This document shows, in pieces, positions 5,016-7,386 of a stretch of DNA of 7,386 bases (position 1 is its first letter; each line of letters opens with the position of its first letter). The notes beneath the pieces are model-generated. The model did not search any database. It was not told the DNA's origin and saw only the letters and a list, made by a program, of their open reading frames with translations. Source of the DNA: Verrucomicrobiia bacterium (GTDB lineage Bacteria > Verrucomicrobiota > Verrucomicrobiia > Opitutales > Opitutaceae); the NCBI GenBank assembly GCA_030424825.1, contig JAUHWE010000219.1, positions 1 to 7,386 on the forward strand. The letters are read 5' to 3'. The position numbers were made by a program, and so were the translations under genes.

Positions 5016-5277
5016 CGTCTTGATATGCTCCACTTTGTTTGATGAGTCTCATGAGCTCAATATTGAAGTCCTCTGCGTATTTCATCTTTGCATTTAGCTT
5101 TCATTCCTCCTCAGTGCCTTCTTTGATCATGTCCAAATGGTAATAGTGGAATGAAGTGCACTCGTACATTCCTGAGTCGATGTAACGACTAGACCAGTCA
5201 AGAGGACCGCGCAGCGGTACGAATTGCCTGAGTCGGCTGGTTCCAAATACTCATAAGATACTTTCCGCTAATTCGAT
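4975..5277 (-). pseudogene. Decayed minus-strand gene with a frameshift and an internal stop
   Basis: This stretch has no long ORF but reads as protein across breaks. From about 5277, one frame gives RKVSYEYLEPADSGNSYRC. About 60 bases on, the frame shifts to GPLDWSSRYIDSGMYECTSF and on through HYYHLDMIKEGTEEE to a TGA at 5101-5103. The same frame then continues 41 codons, starting KLNAKMKYAEDFNIELMRLI, to a TAG at 4975. The acidic and aromatic composition and continuous helix-like pattern across the stop argue for real former coding sequence. I do not recognise the family. The 5' end is unclear; a TAG in the first frame at 5278-5280 limits it, so the start may be lost. It lies between the 205-aa gene and the lipoprotein gene on the same strand. 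An alternative is chance open frames. Confidence 0.48.
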
Positions 5278-5297
5278 TTAGGCTTCGCGATCTAGTG

Positions 5298-5915
5298 TTA
5301 GTTTCCTGCATGTATTCGAAGTCCTGATGATTCGCTAGTCGCCAACGGTTGCCCGTCACCCGAAAACAGATAAATCGAGCAATCATCTTCGACTATCGGC
5401 CCATTGGAAAATATCGTCAACTTAATCTGTTTAGGAATACCCACTTGAAGCGTACCGAGACTTCGGACCTGCACATCTGCTGATCTAGCCTGAAAGACAC
5501 AGTACGCATTTTCCAATTCTACCGAAGTTATGACACCCATATTCGCAACGACCCAATACCTTGCCTTCTCAGCCATCCCGTTGTGAATGTTCTTATGATT
5601 TCCGCTATACCCTATGTCGTACTCCAGATTAGATAACTCAATCAATTCGGTCGAAGTACTTATGAGCTCCTGAGCCTCGAAATGCGTGGAAAAAACCACT
5701 CGCTTAACGCCTGTTCTCGTATCGACGATAAGTCTATTCCCATTGGAGCCAATTACTGGAGCCAATCGAGATCGATGCTCAGCCCAAATCTCGATTCCAT
5801 CAAACACGTAGTGGATATCTTCCTTACTCGGGCTTACGTCATCCGAGAGACAGTTTACTCCGTAGATAATCACGACGACAGTCAGTAGCATTTCGTGTTT
5901 CTTAATTCTAATCAT
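5298..5915 (-). CDS. Exported protein of unknown function (205 aa)
   Basis: The N-terminus MIRIKKHEMLLTVVVIIYGVNCLSDD is a signal peptide or anchor: basic residues, then about 14 hydrophobic ones. The Cys at 22 is not in a good lipobox (VNC), so signal peptidase I or retention as an anchor is likelier than lipidation. The rest looks beta-rich, with DIHYVFDGIEIWAEH, NRLIVDTRTGVKRVVF, YWVVANMGVITSVELENAYCVFQ and KQIKLTIFSNGP; two well-spaced Cys (in AYCVF and DDCSI) could form a disulphide in the periplasm. No family is recognised. The ATG at 5915 lies only three bases from the predicted 3' splice site of the group II intron, so its natural leader is the intron plus an upstream exon outside the window. 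Expression probably depends on transcription through, or splicing of, the intron. Confidence 0.65.
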   Translation of the reverse strand: MIRIKKHEMLLTVVVIIYGVNCLSDDVSPSKEDIHYVFDGIEIWAEHRSRLAPVIGSNGNRLIVDTRTGVKRVVFSTHFEAQELISTSTELIELSNLEYDIGYSGNHKNIHNGMAEKARYWVVANMGVITSVELENAYCVFQARSADVQVRSLGTLQVGIPKQIKLTIFSNGPIVEDDCSIYLFSGDGQPLATSESSGLRIHAGN

Positions 5916-5918
5916 GGA

Positions 5919-5958
5919 ATCGAGATAGAGGGGGGCCTCACGGCCCCACCCCTCTCAC
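5919..5958 (-). ncRNA. Group II intron domain VI and 3' splice site
   Basis: Right after domain V, GGGGCC pairs with GGCCCC around a GTGA loop (plus-strand 5932-5947), extended by GAGAGGGG against CCTCT and TCTC with an unpaired A that is the likely branch point. The intron ends ...ATCTCGAT, so the splice site is between 5919 and 5918. Confidence 0.75.
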
Positions 5959-5992
5959 ACCACCCGGCATACGGATCACGTACCAAGGCGGT
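5959..5992 (-). ncRNA. Group II intron domain V (catalytic core)
   Basis: This 34-nt hairpin begins ACCGCC and ends GGTGGT on the minus strand. The two strands pair at the base and the upper stem TACG/CGTA closes the loop. The CGC inside ACCGCC occupies the catalytic-triad position and is the IIC form (other classes have AGC). One T-C mismatch in the lower stem is the only visible blemish. Confidence 0.75.
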
Positions 5993-6026
5993 TCGGTTAA
6001 GGTTGTCGTCGGATTCATTGAACCAT

Positions 6027-7386
6027 TCAAGCCAGAGAGGAGAGACTTATCAATCCCTTTCCACGCCAGTAGTTGTTGTTGAGAGCCCAATGAGCTCGAG
6101 GTGTACGGCTTATTCTCCAAGGTCCATGCGGCGTCTTGCTCGTAATCCACGCGATGCGCCGATTCACGCCGAGTCGGCGAAGATTGCGATACCCGCTCTT
6201 TCCCCATTGCTTCAATTGATAGCAGCGGAGCTTGCGGCGTATCCATCTTTCGCACTCGACGAACGGGTCGCGCGAGTCGGCCACATCGTAGTAGCCTTTC
6301 CAGCCGCGCAGGAAGACGTTGAGCTCGCCGATCACCCTGTCCATGCTCCAGCCCGAGTTGCGGCGCGTCAGCGCCCTCACTCGAAGCTTGAAGCGTTTCC
6401 AGGACTTCCCGCTCACCCGTATGCGGTTCCACCAGCTGATGGTGAAGCCGAGGAACGTCCGACGCCAAGGGCGGTCCGCGGCGCTCTTCGATTGGTTCAC
6501 CTTCAGCTTGAGCTCGCGCTCCAGGAAACGCGTTACGCTATCCAGCACGCGGTTGGCCGATCGTCGCGTGGTGACATATATGTTGCAATCGTCCGCGTAG
6601 CGAACGAACGCATGGCCTCTTCTCTCCATTTCCTTGTCGAAACGGTCCAGAAGGACGTTCGCCAGGAACGGAGACAAAGGTCCGCCTTGCGGCGTCCCTT
6701 TAGGTGTCGGACGGCGTTAGCCGCCAACCATGACGCCTGCCTTCAGGTATCCGCGAATCAACTTCAGAAGACGGGGATCGGAAACCTTCATCCTCACCTC
6801 GCTCATCAGCAGATCGTGGTTCACGTTGTCGAAGAACTTCTCCAGATCCAGATCGACCACCCAGCGGCGGCCGCCCTTCACATAGTCCCGAGCCTTCAGA
6901 ATCGCCTGGCGCGCGCTGCGGCCAGGACGGAAGCCGAAGCTCGAGTCCGAAAAGCTATCGTCGTGGTCCTCCTGAAGGACCTGCAGGATCGCCTGCTGTA
7001 TCAGGCGGTCCAGTACCGTGGGGATGCCCAGCAGACGGGTTCCCCCGTCGGGCTTGGGCAGCTCCACCCTCAACACCGGTTCCGGACGGTAGGAGCCGTC
7101 GAGAAGACGCTCCTTGATTCCGGACCAGCTGGACTTTATGAAGCCGGCCAGTTCCTCGACGGACATGCCGTCGATTCCTGCGGCCCCCTTGTTGGCCTTC
7201 ACCTTGCGGTAGGCCGCGTTCATGTTTCCGCTTTCCACGACCCGCTCCATCAGGAGCTTATCGTTCGAGCTCTCGGAGATTCCTTCCGCGTCGACTCGTT
7301 CGCCCCTTCGATACGAGGGCAGCCCTGCTAGCGCGGACGGCTTGCGGACGACGCATTCGGATTCCAATTGCTCGGTTAACCGTTCA
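6027..7386 (-). pseudogene. Group IIC intron reverse transcriptase/maturase, interrupted by one in-frame stop
   Basis: One continuous frame, 446 codons from a TTG at 7367 and open to the right edge (so the true start may lie outside), is broken by a single TAA at 6717-6719. Upstream part: NKGAAGIDGMSVEEL, LPKPDGGTRLLGIPTVLDRLIQQAI, FGFRPGRSARQAI and the first catalytic Asp in VVDLDLEKFFDNVNHD. After the stop the same frame continues RRPTPKGTPQGGPLSPFLAN, then FVRYADDCNIYV with the two other catalytic Asp, LKLKVNQSKSAADRPWRRTFLGF, and the X/maturase domain ending near WRGKGL. The layout closely matches GsI-IIC-type RTs and lacks a C-terminal HNH. The stop occupies a variable position just after VMVGG with no frameshift, so a single nonsense change explains it. 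It separates the catalytic residues, so the protein should be inactive unless the stop is read through. Confidence 0.87.

Larger units (their letters stand above)
5919..7386 (-). mobile_element. Group IIC intron, 3' part (domains IV-VI; 5' end off the right edge)
   Basis: On the minus strand an intron-type RT/maturase ORF is followed by a 34-nt domain V, a domain VI hairpin and the terminus CTCGAT at 5924-5919, typical for group IIC introns. The CGC at the base of domain V and an RT without an HNH endonuclease domain both fit IIC. Such introns splice themselves with maturase help and retrotranspose next to stem-loops, usually terminators and sometimes integron attC sites. Domains I-III and the 5' exon are outside the window, so the target stem-loop cannot be checked. 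The 3' exon begins TCCATG, which places the insertion directly before the exported-protein gene. Confidence 0.85.

Noticed and set aside
5101..5115. Strong GAGGAGG ribosome-binding site before an ATG on the minus strand
   Set aside because: The frame it would start ends after about 14 codons. The purine run is better explained as Glu codons of the decayed gene.
5938..6468. Minus-strand frame ending TEPPWYVIRMPGG
   Set aside because: This is translation of intron domains V and VI in another frame from the RT, a frequent false call at group IIC introns.
5895..7331. Long plus-strand open frame of 478 codons
   Set aside because: It is antisense to the group II intron and its RT. The minus strand has clear RT motifs and domain V, while the plus frame is rich in Ala/Arg/His repeats typical of a shadow in GC-rich DNA and crosses the intron boundary.

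Overview
The window suggests a Gram-negative bacterium, plausibly of the Verrucomicrobiota (Opitutae-like) or another PVC-group lineage. This guess rests on a neutral-ceramidase-superfamily enzyme of a type I associate with those phyla, lipoprotein and exported genes, and many REP-like palindromes between genes. No marker gene fixes the taxonomy. Composition is patchy: the ceramidase-like gene and the group II intron look GC-rich, while the small genes between them look AT-richer.

Layout. (1) 1-1142 (+) is the C-terminal part of a ceramidase-superfamily protein whose start lies off the left edge. (2) 1275-1997 (+) encodes a membrane-anchored protein with an internal duplication. This gene is bracketed by two ~239-bp direct repeats of the ceramidase-like 3' end: the intact one (973-1211) and a decayed copy with an in-frame stop (1994-2232). 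(3) 2192-3387 holds four REP-like inverted pairs of unrelated sequence, with one gene among them, a PNPOx-like FMN-binding split-barrel protein (2519-3067, -). (4) 3430-5915 is a run of small minus-strand genes: a DUF7079-like protein, a 92-aa unknown, a lipoprotein, a decayed gene at 4975-5277 that standard ORF calling misses, and a 205-aa exported protein. A 161-bp MITE-like element that encloses a fifth REP pair is inserted in this run. (5) 5919-7386 (-) is the 3' part of a group IIC intron, with its reverse transcriptase/maturase ORF, domain V and domain VI. Its RT is interrupted by one in-frame TAA. Its 3' splice site lies three bases upstream of the ATG of the 205-aa gene.

How it fits together. 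This is an accessory, repeat-rich region rather than a recognisable pathway. The most informative signal is in the gaps. There are five inverted pairs of GTAG-led hairpins, each pair a different sequence built to the same plan. One mobile element has a visible TAA target duplication. Two small-gene junctions share a 10-mer (CTTAGACGTT on the minus strand) placed between a hairpin and the next gene. The ceramidase-tail repeats show that a 1,021-bp unit was added at that locus, using sequence from a diverged paralogue.
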